In this document: positions 1 through 8,789 of the stretch, piece by piece
Position numbering within the stretch: the stretch's first letter is position 1
Layout of the letters: each line of letters begins with the position of its first letter
NCBI RefSeq assembly: GCF_013280595.1
Contig: NZ_JAAATY010000013.1
Span: forward strand, 1-64,000
Reading direction: 5' to 3'
DNA: 64,000 bases
Origin: Kibdelosporangium persicum
GTDB lineage: Bacteria > Actinomycetota > Actinomycetes > Mycobacteriales > Pseudonocardiaceae
The notes under the pieces: generated by a model
Database searches by the model: none
What the model was told of the DNA's origin: nothing
Seen by the model: only the letters and a program-made list of their open reading frames with translations
Position numbers and translations under genes: made by a program

Positions 1-30
1 CCCCACCCCCACCAACCCCAGGTAAACCCT

Positions 31-72
31 CGTGAGTGTTTATCAGGGTTAGAACCCGGATAAACACTCACG
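31..72. repeat. Dispersed palindromic element, copy 1
   Basis: Near-perfect 42-bp palindrome. The outer arms are CGTGAGTGTTTATC and its complement; the inner arms GGGTT/AACCC surround a 2-nt centre, with one mismatch between the arm pairs. The same element recurs at 27320-27371 and 51235-51276, always between genes, and copies 1 and 3 sit in C-rich CCCCACCCCC-like flanks. As RNA it would form a long hairpin. There is no U-run, so a role as terminator is not shown. Confidence 0.85.
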
Positions 73-316
73 ACCCCCACCCAGCCAGGCTGGAAGGCGA
101 CAAGAAGGGAAAAGGCCCCGGACGAAGGCTCGATTTTACAAAGGGTGGGGGCGGCCGGAAACTCTCCGGTGCGGGGAGGCCCCGACTGCCTGCAGGGAGT
201 GGCATGAGCATGGCTGTGGGGGTCTCCCCGGCTCCCTCCCCGAGGCCGCCCCAGGGCCCCCTTTGTCAAATCGAGCCGCCCCGCCCACGACAAGGAGCCC
301 CAGCGCAACAGCAACA

Positions 317-480
317 GAAAGGCCAGAAGCCAGACACCAAAGCGACCCGAAGGCCCAGAAGCCCAATGCCAAAGCGACCGGAAGGTCAAGGACTACCAGC
401 CCAAGGCGGCCGGAAGGTCAAGAGCCACTGAACCAAGGAGACCCGAAGGAACCGGCCAAGCACAAGCCGACCGGAAGGGT
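317..480. repeat. Degenerate ~32-bp tandem repeat in gene-free DNA
   Basis: The core (C/G)GAAGG recurs at about 317, 349, 381, 413, 445 and 474, giving a 32-bp period that drifts to 29 bp at the end. The best-preserved units contain GACCGGAAGGTCAAG. The stretch 73-521 has no convincing gene: open frames here are low-complexity and rich in Pro, Arg and Lys, without a ribosome binding site or domain. Confidence 0.5.
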
Positions 481-521
481 CCGAGCCCAAGGACAAAGTG
501 AGCGGAGAGCCCCAAATGCGG

Positions 522-1409
522 TCACAGAGTCAGCAGGGCCTGAACCGGCAAATGATCGGAAGGAAACTGCCCGCCCTGAGAGTAGGTGTTGATCCCAGCG
601 GCCTGAACGGCAAACCCGTTTCGAGCCAGAATCCAGTCGATCCGGGCTCCGTCCGGCACAAGCGGGCGGTAACCGTGGAAGGTCGCGTAAAGCGGAGTCC
701 GACGTTCAGCCGCAGCGACCCAGGTGTCCGTCAACCCGGCGCCTCCCATCAGGATGTCGTAGGTCGGAGTGCTTTCGGCGGCCGCGTTGAAGTCCCCGGT
801 CAGCACCACGGGCAAGCCGGGAGCCAACGCGTTGATCCGATCCCGGACCAGCTCCGCGCTACGCTGACGGGAATTCTCCGACTCGTGATCGAAGTGCGTG
901 TTGACGACAACGAACTGCCTGCCGGTACGAAGATCCCCGAACCGCACCCAGGTCACCATCCGGATGACGTTGTTGCCCCAGGACTTCGACCCGATGACGT
1001 CCGGGGTGTCGGACAGCCAGTAATGATCGAACTCCAGCGGATCGAGCCGCCGGGAGTCGTAGTAGACAGCCATGAACTCGTCACGGCTGCCGCCTGCCCG
1101 GCCCATCCCGATCCAGTCGTAATACGACGGCAGGTCGCGTTCGATGTCCTTCAGCTGCCCGTACAGGCCCTCCTGCGTGCCGAGCACGGTGGGTTGCTCA
1201 CGACGCAGTAACTGGGCCATCACCGGACGCCGAGCGGCCCACGAGTTCGGCTCGGTCGCGGACGCGTAGCGCAGGTTGAACGACATGACGTGCAGCGCGT
1301 CCCCACGGGCGGGCCCGATCACGGGAGGCTCAGCCGCTTCGGCCGGCCGGACCATGCCGAGGGAGATCAACGCGGCGGCGAGCAGGCTCATGATTCCCAG
1401 TCTGGTCAT
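522..1409 (-). CDS. Secreted endonuclease/exonuclease/phosphatase-fold hydrolase
   Basis: 295 aa. A Sec signal peptide (about residues 1-26, ending AEAA) precedes one EEP (DNase I-like) domain. The family's metal and catalytic motifs are present in order: MSFNLRY, GTQE, VVVNTHFDHES, LTGDFNA, RIDWILA and the C-terminal SDHLPV histidine/aspartate pair. Family members cleave phosphoester bonds in nucleic acids, phospholipids or inositol phosphates; the substrate cannot be told from sequence. The start ATG overlaps the stop of the upstream GH43 gene (ATGA), so the two are translationally coupled and probably exported together. Confidence 0.85.
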   Translation of the reverse strand: MTRLGIMSLLAAALISLGMVRPAEAAEPPVIGPARGDALHVMSFNLRYASATEPNSWAARRPVMAQLLRREQPTVLGTQEGLYGQLKDIERDLPSYYDWIGMGRAGGSRDEFMAVYYDSRRLDPLEFDHYWLSDTPDVIGSKSWGNNVIRMVTWVRFGDLRTGRQFVVVNTHFDHESENSRQRSAELVRDRINALAPGLPVVLTGDFNAAAESTPTYDILMGGAGLTDTWVAAAERRTPLYATFHGYRPLVPDGARIDWILARNGFAVQAAGINTYSQGGQFPSDHLPVQALLTL

Positions 1410-2692
1410 GCCAGCTCCACCTGGTCGAGTTCGGCCCAGCGAGCGCGGTACTGGAAGCGCAGGGTGTTCCAGCCGGGATTGAGTGTCACGTCCAGCCCGG
1501 CTTCGGACCAGTTCTCCCAGCCGGTGTTCGGATAGGTCAACACCAGTTGCGTGCCACCGTTCACTGTCACAGTGTGCTGCGCATCGCCGTAACCAGCGGC
1601 ATATCGGACGTACGCGGTGTAGTTTCCCGCGCCTGGCGCGTAAACGGTGATGTCGACCCAGCTGTCGGCGTAGTCGAGCTTGGCGACGACCGCGTTCTGC
1701 GAAGCGCCCGGTACGCCGGTACGGACCTCCGCGTGGTTGATGGCGCCTCGTTCGGCTTCATACCGGACACGGCTGCCGCGCACGATGGGAAAGTCGTTGG
1801 CCCAACCCAACTCCGCGACGTACATCCACCGCGCGTTGCCGACCCAGCCGTGGAAGAAGATGCGGTTCGGATGCACGTCCGCGCCGCCAGGTCCTTGTAC
1901 CGCGCCGTTGACCGTGGCCGTGGTCATCAACGGCCGGAACGCCTTCGTGTAACCGCCGCGGATCGAGGGCGACACGGCATAGCTCGTGAAGTAGGTGTTC
2001 CCGCCGTACGAGCCGCCTGAGTAGAACAGCACGTACTGCGACGCCCGGCGGACGAGCACAGGTGCCTCGATCACTCCCGCTTCTTCCGGGCGGTCGTTGC
2101 GGATCAGCTCGGTCCGTCCGCCGATGAACGTCACGCCATCCGCCTGAACCTGTTGCAGCCACACGATCGCAGGCCTGCCGACGGCGTTGCCGTCGTTCTT
2201 GTACAACAGGTACCGCGCGCCGTTGGTGTCCACGAAGCTGCTGGGATCGATGTCGCCACCCTCGGCCGCGTCGCACACGAGCGGAGCGCCGCTTGTGGCT
2301 GTGAACGGCCCGGTTGGGCTAGTGGATGTGGCCGCGCCGATGCACATCCGTCCGGTAGCGGTGCTCGGGCCCGTGAAGTACATGAGGAATCGGCCGTCAC
2401 CGCGTCGGGAGACGTCTGGTGCCCAGAAACCGCCGTTCCCGGCCCAGGACGGTCTTATGGGCAGGGCGTCACCGCGCACTGTCCACGGCCCGGACGGCGA
2501 TGGCGCGCTGGCCACCGGCACGCGCCCGGCCCAGCTGCTGGTCGAGTACGCGTAGTACGTGCCGTCGACCTGGAGCACGTCCGGGTCGGGGAAATCCGCG
2601 TTGATCACCGATGCGGGCGGCACCGCCGCGCCGGCAGCACTTCCGCTGACGAGGAGAGAGAGGACAATCGCAGGAACCAGGAGCATGCGCAT
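1406..2692 (-). CDS. Secreted GH43-family glycosidase with C-terminal CBM6/35-like module
   Basis: 428 aa. The start is chosen at 2692 because GGAGG lies 7 nt upstream. A signal peptide (about 1-28) leads into a five-bladed GH43 propeller with the expected acids: NADFPDPDV (base Asp), GGDIDPSSF (pKa-modulating Asp) and GVIEAPVL (acid Glu). From about residue 305 the YEAERGAINHAEV start and the LRFQYRARWAELDQVEL end mark a CBM6/CBM35-type beta-sandwich. GH43 enzymes act on arabinose- or xylose-containing plant glycans; the exact linkage is unknown. First gene of a two-gene unit with the EEP hydrolase. Confidence 0.88.
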   Translation of the reverse strand: MRMLLVPAIVLSLLVSGSAAGAAVPPASVINADFPDPDVLQVDGTYYAYSTSSWAGRVPVASAPSPSGPWTVRGDALPIRPSWAGNGGFWAPDVSRRGDGRFLMYFTGPSTATGRMCIGAATSTSPTGPFTATSGAPLVCDAAEGGDIDPSSFVDTNGARYLLYKNDGNAVGRPAIVWLQQVQADGVTFIGGRTELIRNDRPEEAGVIEAPVLVRRASQYVLFYSGGSYGGNTYFTSYAVSPSIRGGYTKAFRPLMTTATVNGAVQGPGGADVHPNRIFFHGWVGNARWMYVAELGWANDFPIVRGSRVRYEAERGAINHAEVRTGVPGASQNAVVAKLDYADSWVDITVYAPGAGNYTAYVRYAAGYGDAQHTVTVNGGTQLVLTYPNTGWENWSEAGLDVTLNPGWNTLRFQYRARWAELDQVELA

Positions 2693-2708
2693 ACGGCTGC
2701 CTCCAATG

Positions 2709-2723
2709 CAGGGATACTCCCTG
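2709..2723. promoter_or_regulatory. Inverted repeat upstream of the GH43 gene
   Basis: CAGGGA-TAC-TCCCTG is a perfect 6-bp inverted repeat that begins 17 bp upstream of the GH43 start, in the 139-bp gap shared with the divergent membrane-protein gene. It could be an operator. No cognate regulator is adjacent. Confidence 0.35.
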
Positions 2724-2831
2724 TCATACAGCAACCAACTCACGTCCGAAAGTGTCAATCCTTGACCACGTGGTGAACGCTGAAGTGGTGCGCAGTGGTT
2801 TTTCCGCCTGTGCGGGCGGGTAGATCACGAG

Positions 2832-3905
2832 GTGGTGACTGAATCGAACGAAACTTCCCCGCGGTCGGCGGCAGTCGGCCTGCTCGCCGACCCCGGACTG
2901 CCCGCGGTGCTGGCAGACCTGCTGCACGACACGCTGTCCGACCGTCTCCGCGCTGAGGCCAGTGACGCGGTGAAGTGGACTGTGGACACAGTGCACGAGC
3001 CGTTCGAGGCGATGTATCCGGACGACGACCAGCTGATGGGCAAGGCACGCCAACATGTCCGCGACACCGTGTGGGACCTCGTGGTGTGCATCACCGACCA
3101 ACCGATGTGGGACGAGTCGGGCGTTGTCGTCGCCAGCCTGCACACCGACGAACGGGTGGCCGTGGTTTCGTTGCCCGCGCTGGGTGCGTGGGATCTGCGC
3201 CGCCGGTTGGGTGACTTGGTGGTGCGGATCATCGCCTATCTGACCGGATTGTCGTCGCGGTTGCCCGGCGACGTGGTGCACGAATCGCCCTACGTGGACA
3301 TTGTGCGGCCACGCCGGTGGGCCGTGGCGCGACTGCTGACGGGGATGGTCCGGATGAACCGGCCGTGGCAGTTGTTCTGTGGCCTGTCCAGGGCGCTCGC
3401 CGGTGCGCTGACCGGGATGACGTTCGGCGTGCTCTACTCGACGATCTGGACGCTCGGCGCGTCACTGGGGCCGTGGCGGCTGGCCGCGTTGACCACGGTG
3501 GCCGTCGGCGCCTTGACCGTCTGGATCGTCGCCGGGCATGACCTATGGGAACGTCGGCCGCACGTGCGGCTGCGTAATGCGAGTACGGTCGTCACGATCC
3601 TCGTGGGTACGGTCGCGTTCTTCCTGGCCATGTTCCTGATCGCGCTGGCCGCCGTGGCGCTGGTCATCCCGCCCGACTACCTGTCGAACACGCTCGGCCA
3701 CGCGGCCGACGTGTCCGACTATGTGATCGTCGCACTGATGGCGAGCGTGCTCGGCACGATCGCCGGGGCGGTCGGCTCGGGCCTTGAGGACGACGTCACC
3801 GTCCGCGAGGCGACCTACGGCTACCGTGAGCAGCAGCGCCGCCGTCGAGTCGAACGCGAGGCCGAGGACGGCACGACGCCTACCCGCCGGTACCGCCGGA
3901 GTTGA
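2832..3905 (+). CDS. Membrane protein of unknown function
   Basis: 357 aa with a GTG start; a second in-frame GTG follows directly at 2835. The first ~185 residues are soluble and not recognised. Four hydrophobic segments follow at about 190-215, 217-240, 252-280 and 290-312, and the tail is very basic (REQQRRRRVEREAE). It resembles actinobacterial integral membrane proteins without assigned function. It is divergent from GH43, and its 3' end overlaps the 3' end of the convergent glucoamylase gene by 26 bp. Confidence 0.75.
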   Translation: MVTESNETSPRSAAVGLLADPGLPAVLADLLHDTLSDRLRAEASDAVKWTVDTVHEPFEAMYPDDDQLMGKARQHVRDTVWDLVVCITDQPMWDESGVVVASLHTDERVAVVSLPALGAWDLRRRLGDLVVRIIAYLTGLSSRLPGDVVHESPYVDIVRPRRWAVARLLTGMVRMNRPWQLFCGLSRALAGALTGMTFGVLYSTIWTLGASLGPWRLAALTTVAVGALTVWIVAGHDLWERRPHVRLRNASTVVTILVGTVAFFLAMFLIALAAVALVIPPDYLSNTLGHAADVSDYVIVALMASVLGTIAGAVGSGLEDDVTVREATYGYREQQRRRRVEREAEDGTTPTRRYRRS

Positions 3906-6003
3906 GGTATCGGTCGGCGACAACGGCGGGCTGTTCGACGGGTTTGCCCGCGTCGATCGACCACGCCAGCCGGATGTACTGCGCGTGTGTCCACACCAGC
4001 GGTGTCGCGGACGTCGTCGGCGTTCCCGGTCGTTCACCGGGCGGTGCCTGGTGGTCCCATACCTGTTCCGGAAGCATCATGCCGTCGTTGGCGGTGGCCG
4101 CGATGGCGCGCAGCCGGGACTTGGCGGTGTGCGGCTTTCCGGCCAGCAGTTCGTATTCGCCGCGTTCTCCCGCGAAGATCGGCCATAGCCTGCCGTACGT
4201 GCGTTCTCCGCCGATGTCCCACGGGCCGCCGTCGGCGCGTTCGCCGTAGCCGTCGTTGGTGAACCGGTGCCAGAACTGCCCGGTGGGCGTGATCTCGCCC
4301 AGCACCCGGTCGACGACGGCGACGGTGTTGCGGATCGTCGCGTCCTGGGGGGATTTCACACCCAGCCGGACCAGTTCGAGGAAACTCGGGTCTACCTGGG
4401 TTCGCTGATCGACCGTGCCGGGGTAGTTGTCGCCGGGGTTGTACGCGGTGCCTTCGTTGGGCCTGCCGTCCTTGGTGAGCCGGAGGTAGTACGGCTGCGC
4501 TGAATGCGGCCCGTTGCTGGTGACCGTCCACGACTCGACGCGCGCGGCCCAGTCGTCGGCGATGGAGCGGTACCGCTGGGCGGTGGCCGCGTCGCCGGAA
4601 CGCTCGATCATGTCGGCCGCGCACACCAGGCCCGCGATGGTCGCGGCGATCGTGCCGGGGGAGTAGCCGCTCTGGTTCTCCCAGCGTTCCTGCTGGCTCC
4701 ACGGCGCCGAGAACCCGTCCTGCTCGTAGCCGACGATGAAGTCGGCGGCCCGCCGGACCATGGAGATCGTCTTCTCGTCCCGCCGGTCCAGGTGCCACGC
4801 CAGCACAATCGGCAGCGCGGACTCGTCGAGCTGGATGCTCGTCCAATAGGGACGGCCGGAAACGGTGTTGTTCTGCGGGAAGTGGCCGTCCGGTTGCTGC
4901 ACGCCGATGAGGTGGTCGACAGCGCGGTTCGCGGCGTCCCGATCTCCCGCCGCGATCAGCGCGGTCGCGACCTGGTACAGATCCCGCGGCCACACCAGGT
5001 GGTACGGCCCCGGTGTCGGCGACAGTTCCGGATTCGTCCCGAACGCCCACGGCTCGGAGGGGGACGCGATGAACGCGCCGCGGTTGTGTTTGTCCTCACT
5101 CGCCGCGAGAACCAGCAGAGACGAGTCGTAGACGGCCCGCTGGGCGCTGGCCGGGGTCTTCAGGCCACGCAGATACTCCTCCCAGCCCTGGACGTAAGCA
5201 CGGCGGACGTCGTGGAAACGTTGCTGCGCGGACGCTCGGGCGGTCGCGATGGCGCTCTGCTCGTTCTCGCCATAGCCGAGGACCACTACGACGTTCCGGT
5301 CGCGTACGCCGTCGACCGTCAGCTGCCCTGTCTGCCCGAGATTGCCCGGCCCGGCTTGGGGATAACGGGAGGTCAGAGCGCGATGGCGGGACAGGTCGGT
5401 CCATCCGTCGCTCGTACCGAGATAGCCCGAGGAGGTCGCGGAGAAGGGCGGCTGGGCCAGGAGCGCGCTCGCGGCGGACCCGTCGGTGGCGACCAGTGCG
5501 TCACCGACCGATTTTCCCTGGTCGTCGGCGCCTTTGGCGGACAGGGTCGGTTCGTGGAGAACGTAACTGTGCAACGGGCGGTGCGACCGCAGCTCGAAGC
5601 TGACCATCACCGACGGCCGAGCGGGATCGGTGATGTACGTGATCGTCGCCGTCCAGCCGCGTCCCCGCGCGATCCGGCGGTAGGACAGCCGGTCCTGGTC
5701 GGTGCGTACCGGCACGTCGGACACGCGTTGCACGAACGTCTCACCGTCCGTGACCACGAAGTCAAGGCGGCGGGCGGCCGGCGTGGACAGGTCCGGGTGG
5801 AACGTCTCGGTCAGCCCGCCGCGGCCGAGGGTGAACCAGACCGGGCTGCCGGCCGGGCGGGCCGTGCCGAAGCCCTGCTTGTCAGCGGGCGGATAGCCGG
5901 GGTTGACGCCGGGAGCGCCGGGTGGCGTGCCGGTGTCGCCGAGCGCGGGTGGAGCGATCATGATGAACAGACCTGCCAAGGCGGATAACAGCCGACGCCG
6001 CAC
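3880..6003 (-). CDS. Secreted GH15 glucoamylase/glucodextranase-type enzyme
   Basis: 707 aa. The GTG start at 6003 is preceded by GGAGG and gives a signal peptide (RRRLLSALAGLFIM...). The same frame stays open to 7011, but that part is antisense to the oxidoreductase gene and is His/Arg-rich. An N-terminal beta-sandwich (about 30-300) precedes the alpha/alpha-barrel, which carries WPRDLYQVA, the general acid in RWENQSGYSPGTIAA and the general base in LPEQVWD. These match the two glutamates of glucodextranase and bacterial glucoamylase in order and spacing. It should release glucose from starch- or dextran-like alpha-glucans outside the cell. The product likely feeds the neighbouring alpha-glucan gene pair transcribed the other way. 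Confidence 0.9.
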   Translation of the reverse strand: MRRRLLSALAGLFIMIAPPALGDTGTPPGAPGVNPGYPPADKQGFGTARPAGSPVWFTLGRGGLTETFHPDLSTPAARRLDFVVTDGETFVQRVSDVPVRTDQDRLSYRRIARGRGWTATITYITDPARPSVMVSFELRSHRPLHSYVLHEPTLSAKGADDQGKSVGDALVATDGSAASALLAQPPFSATSSGYLGTSDGWTDLSRHRALTSRYPQAGPGNLGQTGQLTVDGVRDRNVVVVLGYGENEQSAIATARASAQQRFHDVRRAYVQGWEEYLRGLKTPASAQRAVYDSSLLVLAASEDKHNRGAFIASPSEPWAFGTNPELSPTPGPYHLVWPRDLYQVATALIAAGDRDAANRAVDHLIGVQQPDGHFPQNNTVSGRPYWTSIQLDESALPIVLAWHLDRRDEKTISMVRRAADFIVGYEQDGFSAPWSQQERWENQSGYSPGTIAATIAGLVCAADMIERSGDAATAQRYRSIADDWAARVESWTVTSNGPHSAQPYYLRLTKDGRPNEGTAYNPGDNYPGTVDQRTQVDPSFLELVRLGVKSPQDATIRNTVAVVDRVLGEITPTGQFWHRFTNDGYGERADGGPWDIGGERTYGRLWPIFAGERGEYELLAGKPHTAKSRLRAIAATANDGMMLPEQVWDHQAPPGERPGTPTTSATPLVWTHAQYIRLAWSIDAGKPVEQPAVVADRYLNSGGTGG

Positions 6004-6120
6004 TGCGTCCCTCCGTGCCGGTTTCCGTGAGCCCCACTTGCGAGTCTCCTCGCCGCCGCGCGATCCGCAACTTGAAACCGGGGACGTTCGGCGCGGGACC
6101 GGAGCGGGTAACAACCGGAC

Positions 6121-7089
6121 ATGACGGTCTTCGGGATACATGCCTCGCACGAACAGGTTCACCCGACCGCGCTGCTGGCTGCCGTGCGGCGCGCCGAAGC
6201 CGCCGGGTTCGGCGCCGGCATGTGTTCGGACCACTTCTCGCCGTGGAGCGAGCGGCAGGGGCAGTCCGCGTTCGCGTGGTCGTGGCTCGGGGCCGCGCTC
6301 CAGGCCACGGACCTGCCGTTCGGCGTGGTCAACGCGCCGGGACAGCGGTACCATCCGGCGATCATCGCGCAGGCCATCGGCACGCTCGGCGCGATGTACC
6401 CGGGCCGGTTCTGGGCCGCGCTGGGCACCGGTGAGGCCAGCAACGAGCACATCACCGGGGGTGGCTGGCCCCGCAAGGAGATCCGGGACGCCCGGCTGCT
6501 CGAATGCGTCGAAGTGATCCGTGAGCTGCTGGCGGGCAACGAAGTCAGCCACGACGGGCTGGTCAGGGTCGACCGCGCGCGGCTCTGGACCCGGCCCGCC
6601 GAGGTGCCCAAGCTGGTCGGCGCCGCGGTCAGCGTCGCGACTGCCCGCAGGTGCGCCGCGTGGGCGGACGGCTTGATCACGGTCAACGCGCCCGCTGACC
6701 ACCTGCGGAAGATGATCGACGCGTACCGTTCGGCCGGCGGTCGCGGCAAGCTGTACCTCCAGGTGCATCTCAGCTGGGCGCCGGACGACGAAACCGCAGC
6801 GGCGATCGCGCACGAACAGTGGCGCAGCAACGTGTTCGCGCCGCCTGTCTGCTGGGACCTCGAAATGACCGAGCATTTCGACGAGGTGTCGCGGACCGTC
6901 ACCGCTGAGGAAGTCGCGCGGGTGGTGAACGTGTCGTCGCAGCCCGACCAGCACGCCGACTGGCTCCGTCAGTACATCGACCTGGGGTTCGACGAGATCT
7001 ACCTGCACCACGTCGGCCAGGAGCTCGACCCGTTCATCGACGTGTTCGGTGAGAAGGTACTGCCTCAGCTGCGAAGGGACGCGTCGTGA
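6121..7089 (+). CDS. LLM-class (luciferase-like) flavin oxidoreductase, TIGR03885-type
   Basis: 322 aa. A bacterial luciferase-like TIM barrel spans nearly the full length: FGIHASHEQ at the start, GMCSDHFSPW, VNAPGQRYHP, FWAALGTGEASNEH and a C-terminal IYLHHVGQE. The sequence matches the non-F420 flavinoid branch, which is repeatedly found next to trehalose-synthase-like GH13 genes. The substrate is unknown. Its stop overlaps the start of the GH13 gene by 4 bp (GTGA), so the pair is translationally coupled. It is divergent from the glucoamylase gene. Confidence 0.85.
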   Translation: MTVFGIHASHEQVHPTALLAAVRRAEAAGFGAGMCSDHFSPWSERQGQSAFAWSWLGAALQATDLPFGVVNAPGQRYHPAIIAQAIGTLGAMYPGRFWAALGTGEASNEHITGGGWPRKEIRDARLLECVEVIRELLAGNEVSHDGLVRVDRARLWTRPAEVPKLVGAAVSVATARRCAAWADGLITVNAPADHLRKMIDAYRSAGGRGKLYLQVHLSWAPDDETAAAIAHEQWRSNVFAPPVCWDLEMTEHFDEVSRTVTAEEVARVVNVSSQPDQHADWLRQYIDLGFDEIYLHHVGQELDPFIDVFGEKVLPQLRRDAS

Positions 7090-8747
7090 GACTCACCCGG
7101 ACCGCCGACGTCTGGTGGAAGGACGCCGTCATCTACTGCCTCGACGTGGAGACGTACCGGGACGGCAACGGCGACGGCTGTGGTGACTTCCTGGGGCTGA
7201 CCCAGCAGATCGACCACCTCGCCCGGCTCGGCGTCACCTGTGTGTGGCTGATGCCGTTCTTTCCCACGAAGGAACGCGACGACGGCTACGACATCACGGA
7301 CTTCTACACCGTGGACCCGCGGTTGGGGACGTTGGGCGACTTCGTCGAATTCGTCCGGACGGCCCGCGACCGGGGGCTGCGGGTGATCTCGGACCTCGTG
7401 GTCAACCACACGTCCGACCAGCATCCGTGGTTCCGGAGTGCGCGCTCGGACCGCGATTCGCCGTACCGCGACTGGTACGTCTGGCGTGACGAGCCGCCGG
7501 CGGACGGTCCACAGGGGATCGTCTTCCCGGACAAGGAGAAGAGCCTCTGGGACTACGACGAGCGGACCGGTCAGTACTACCTGCACCGGTTCTACAAGAC
7601 GCAGCCGGACCTGAACGTCGCCAATCCCGCGGTGCGCGACGAGATCGCCCGGATCATGGGGTTCTGGATGGAACTGGGCCTGTCCGGGTTCCGGGTCGAC
7701 GCGGTGCCTTTCCTGCTGGAGACCTCGGGCCAGCTCGACGCCGCCGAACTGCCCGACCCGCACGACTACCTGGCGGATCTGCGCGCGTTCCTGACCCGGC
7801 GCAACGGTGAGGCCGTCCTGCTCGGCGAGGTCAACCTGTCCTATCCGGACACTTCGCGGTTCTTCGGTGACCCGCGGAGTGTCGGCGACGAGCTGACCAT
7901 GTGCTTCGACTTCATCGCGATGCAGAAGTTCTACCTCGCCATGGCCCGGCGCTCGGCCGCGCCACTGGCCGACGCGCTGCGGGAGCGCCCGCGCCCGCCA
8001 CGTGACGCCCACTGGGCCACCTTCGTGCGCAACCACGACGAACTGACCCTGGACAAGCTGTCGAAGGACGAACGCCAGGAGGTGTTCGACCAGTTCGGGC
8101 CGGACGAGAACATGCGGCTCTACGACCGCGGGCTGCGACGGCGGCTGCCGTCGATACTCGGCGACGTCGAGCGCACGAAAATGGCCTACAGCCTGCTGTT
8201 CAGCCTGCCCGGAACCCCGGTTCTGTTCTACGGCGAGGAAATCGGCATGGGCGAGAACCTCGCGGCCGAAGGCAGGCTGGCCGTGCGCACGCCGATGCAG
8301 TGGAAACCCGACCCCAACGGAGGTTTCTCCACCGCGGACCGGGACCGTTTCCCCGGCCCTATGGTGGAGGGTGAGTACGGCCCTGAGCATGTCAATGTGG
8401 CCGATCAGCGGCGCAGCGACGACTCGTTGTTGTCCTGGATCAGGTTGTTGATCGAGCGGTATCGCGAATCACCCGAGCTGGCGTGGGGCGAGTACGAAGT
8501 GATCGACCCCGGGCACCCGGCCGTGCTGGCCCATCGTTGCAGTATCGGCGACGACATCGTGATCGCCCTGCACAACCTGGACGAGGAACCGGCCGAGGTC
8601 TCGTTGACGATCGAAGGCCTGGACGATTCCTCGTCGCTGACCGATCTTCTCGTCGACGGCACGACGAAGGTGTCCCCGGACGGTTGTGCGAAGGTCTCGC
8701 TCGGCCGTTACGGCTGCCGCTGGTTCCGCGTTTGCCCGGCCGAATGA
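7086..8747 (+). CDS. GH13 alpha-amylase-family enzyme (trehalose-synthase-like)
   Basis: 553 aa, GTG start inside the upstream stop, no signal peptide, so cytoplasmic. The (beta/alpha)8 barrel has all GH13 landmarks: DLVVNHTS (region I), GFRVDAV with the nucleophile Asp near residue 204, VLLGEVNL with the acid/base Glu near 247, and VRNHDELTL with the transition-state Asp near 316. WWKDAVIYCLDVETYRD and DGYDITDFYTVDPRLG resemble TreS and oligo-1,6-glucosidase. It probably isomerises or hydrolyses maltose-sized glucosides. The length is near TreS without the fused maltokinase. Which of these activities it has is not decidable here. Confidence 0.87.
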   Translation: MRLTRTADVWWKDAVIYCLDVETYRDGNGDGCGDFLGLTQQIDHLARLGVTCVWLMPFFPTKERDDGYDITDFYTVDPRLGTLGDFVEFVRTARDRGLRVISDLVVNHTSDQHPWFRSARSDRDSPYRDWYVWRDEPPADGPQGIVFPDKEKSLWDYDERTGQYYLHRFYKTQPDLNVANPAVRDEIARIMGFWMELGLSGFRVDAVPFLLETSGQLDAAELPDPHDYLADLRAFLTRRNGEAVLLGEVNLSYPDTSRFFGDPRSVGDELTMCFDFIAMQKFYLAMARRSAAPLADALRERPRPPRDAHWATFVRNHDELTLDKLSKDERQEVFDQFGPDENMRLYDRGLRRRLPSILGDVERTKMAYSLLFSLPGTPVLFYGEEIGMGENLAAEGRLAVRTPMQWKPDPNGGFSTADRDRFPGPMVEGEYGPEHVNVADQRRSDDSLLSWIRLLIERYRESPELAWGEYEVIDPGHPAVLAHRCSIGDDIVIALHNLDEEPAEVSLTIEGLDDSSSLTDLLVDGTTKVSPDGCAKVSLGRYGCRWFRVCPAE

Positions 8748-8789
8748 TGGTGGTGTGGCAGCTCTGCCGAGAGGTTGCTGTCGCTGTGA

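Noticed and set aside
6004-7011. In-frame extension of the glucoamylase gene by ~335 codons
   Set aside because: The extension is antisense to the LLM oxidoreductase and low-complexity. The GTG at 6003 has GGAGG upstream and gives a proper signal peptide.
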